Assembly (NCBI GenBank): GCA_013298715.1
Contig: JAAFIQ010000001.1
Location: forward strand, 62,001-126,000
Source: Bacteroidota bacterium
Lineage (GTDB): Bacteria > Bacteroidota > Bacteroidia > B-17B0 > Aurantibacillaceae
Length of the DNA: 64,000 nucleotides
Reading direction: 5' to 3'
A program made the position numbers and the translations under genes. This document shows, piece by piece, positions 63,097 through 64,000 of this stretch (within the stretch, counting starts at the first letter, position 1; every line of letters starts with the position of its first letter). The notes below the pieces were generated by a model. The model worked only from the letters and a program-made list of their open reading frames with translations, was not told where the DNA came from and searched no databases.

Positions 63097-64000
63097 TTAA
63101 ATTGAACGCACAGCTGCTTTGAATTGTAAGCCTCTCTCTTCGTAGTTTTTAAATAAATCAAAACTTGCACACGCTGGAGACAACAAAATTGCTTCGCCTT
63201 TTTTTGCAATTTTATAAGATGTAGCTACTGCATCGTTCGCGTTATCAGTTTCAACAATAAGCTCAACAACGTCTTTAAAAGCTTTAATGATTTTTTTGTT
63301 GTCTTTTCCTAAACATACAATGGCTTTTACTTTGCTTTTAACAATCTCTGTTAGCTCATTGTAGTCGTTACCTTTATCTTGTCCGCCGCAAATCCAAATA
63401 ACTGGTTTTTGCATGCTTTCAAGGGCATACCACGTAGAGTTTACATTGGTTGCTTTGCTATCGTTAATAAACTCTATGCCATTAATACTGGCAACAAATT
63501 CTAAACGATGTTCGATATTCTGAAAATCTTGTAAGCTCTCGCGAATAATTTCGCGACGAACATTTACAATACTGGCTGCTAGTGAGGCCGCCATGCTGTT
63601 GTAAACATTGTGTTTACCTTGCAGCGCTAATTGCTCAATTGTCATAATTAAGGGTTGTTGGTTTTGGTTTGGTTTGTAATTAAGGGTTATTTGGTTGTTG
63701 GTTAAAAATGCTCCATCACCATTAATTGGTTGTTTAATGCTGAATGGAATATGTGTTGCATTAACTATTTTATGTTGTTGCATGTAGGTGTTTATGGCTT
63801 CATCATCGGCGCAATACACGAAATAGTTTTGTTTACCTTGGTTTTGAGTTATTCTAAATTTTGATGCTACATAGTTTTCAAATTTGTAATCGTATCTATC
63901 TAAATGATCGGGGGTGATATTTAAAAGCACTGCTATATCAGCTGTAAACTTATACATCCCATCTAACTGAAAGCTACTTAGTTCTAAAACATAGTAATCG
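63097..64000 (-). CDS. murD: UDP-N-acetylmuramoyl-L-alanine-D-glutamate ligase, C-terminal part
   Basis: The frame runs off the right edge: beyond the internal ATG at 63957 it continues as YYVLELSSFQLDG, which is the MurD motif ahead of the catalytic region. Visible are LNITPDHLDRYD, the carbamoyl-lysine region, GKHNVYNSMAASLAA, HRLEFVASINGIEFINDSKA (with TN following) and VIWICGGQDKGNDY, then LLSPACASFDLFKNYEERG. It adds D-Glu to UDP-MurNAc-Ala. It is followed by ftsW in the dcw order. Confidence 0.95.
   Translation of the reverse strand, partial: DYYVLELSSFQLDGMYKFTADIAVLLNITPDHLDRYDYKFENYVASKFRITQNQGKQNYFVYCADDEAINTYMQQHKIVNATHIPFSIKQPINGDGAFLTNNQITLNYKPNQNQQPLIMTIEQLALQGKHNVYNSMAASLAASIVNVRREIIRESLQDFQNIEHRLEFVASINGIEFINDSKATNVNSTWYALESMQKPVIWICGGQDKGNDYNELTEIVKSKVKAIVCLGKDNKKIIKAFKDVVELIVETDNANDAVATSYKIAKKGEAILLSPACASFDLFKNYEERGLQFKAAVRSI

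Overview
The window is a strongly AT-rich chromosomal segment of a Bacteroidota bacterium. The sequence evidence is: promoters of the TTTG / TAnnTTTG type; C-terminal type IX secretion (T9SS) sorting domains; the acpP-fabF-rnc-IPExxxVDY gene order; a BatA-type protein with an N-terminal double membrane segment; the bacillithiol gene bshB1; a PagL-like hydrolase; and a murD-ftsW-murG-murC-ftsQ-ftsA-ftsZ cell-wall cluster. No rRNA, tRNA or CRISPR array was seen. Both ends cut through genes: an unrecognised gene on the left and murD on the right.

Layout. 1-9256 is mostly minus-strand housekeeping: a rhodanese-like secreted protein, a dihydroorotase homologue without its metal ligands, a BatA-like protein, holB, an IPExxxVDY protein, rnc, fabF and acpP. 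9480-14357 is the plus-strand rimP-nusA-infB operon, with a leader hairpin before rimP and a long hairpin between nusA and infB. 14384-19505 is an accessory stretch of lipoproteins, a frameshifted OmpA-domain gene, an unlisted 48-residue ORF, a secreted unknown and a truncated TPR remnant. It ends in a complete three-gene toxin / XRE antitoxin / SecB-like chaperone (TAC) operon with its own promoter and a perfect 18-bp palindrome. This stretch lies between two copies of a composite repeat whose halves are in swapped order. An AsmA-family gene follows, then a RelBE-like pair in which both genes lack a normal start codon, then a decayed Tn5/IS4-type insertion sequence nested inside other inverted repeats.

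26115-34864 carries a T9SS-exported Asp-box repeat protein, a TerC membrane protein, an AAA+ ATPase with a C-terminal nuclease-like domain, uvrB, and a T9SS-exported cyanophycinase-like protein. The ATPase gene is bracketed by 10-bp arms that alternate in orientation at an exact 27-bp period. 34954-43822 holds an ABC-F ATPase, a GNAT, kbl, a protein made of two acyl-carrier-protein halves in reversed order, a PagL-like hydrolase, lptB, lpxD and bshB1. 43858-48774 is a surface-glycan group: flippase, two methyltransferases, a glycosyltransferase, plus a DUF420 protein. 48828-55267 holds gatA, tatA, an M1 aminopeptidase and a double ABC ATPase. 55356-64000 is the division and peptidoglycan cluster on the minus strand.

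How the parts work together. Fatty-acid genes (acpP, fabF) and outer-membrane genes (lptB, lpxD, pagL-like, glycan genes) serve the envelope. rimP-nusA-infB serves ribosome maturation, transcription elongation and translation initiation. The dcw genes build septal peptidoglycan. The most distinctive accessory content is the TAC operon, the dead RelBE pair, the ATPase-nuclease with its periodic operator-like array, and two long symmetric palindromic elements (29761-29920 and 41834-42038).
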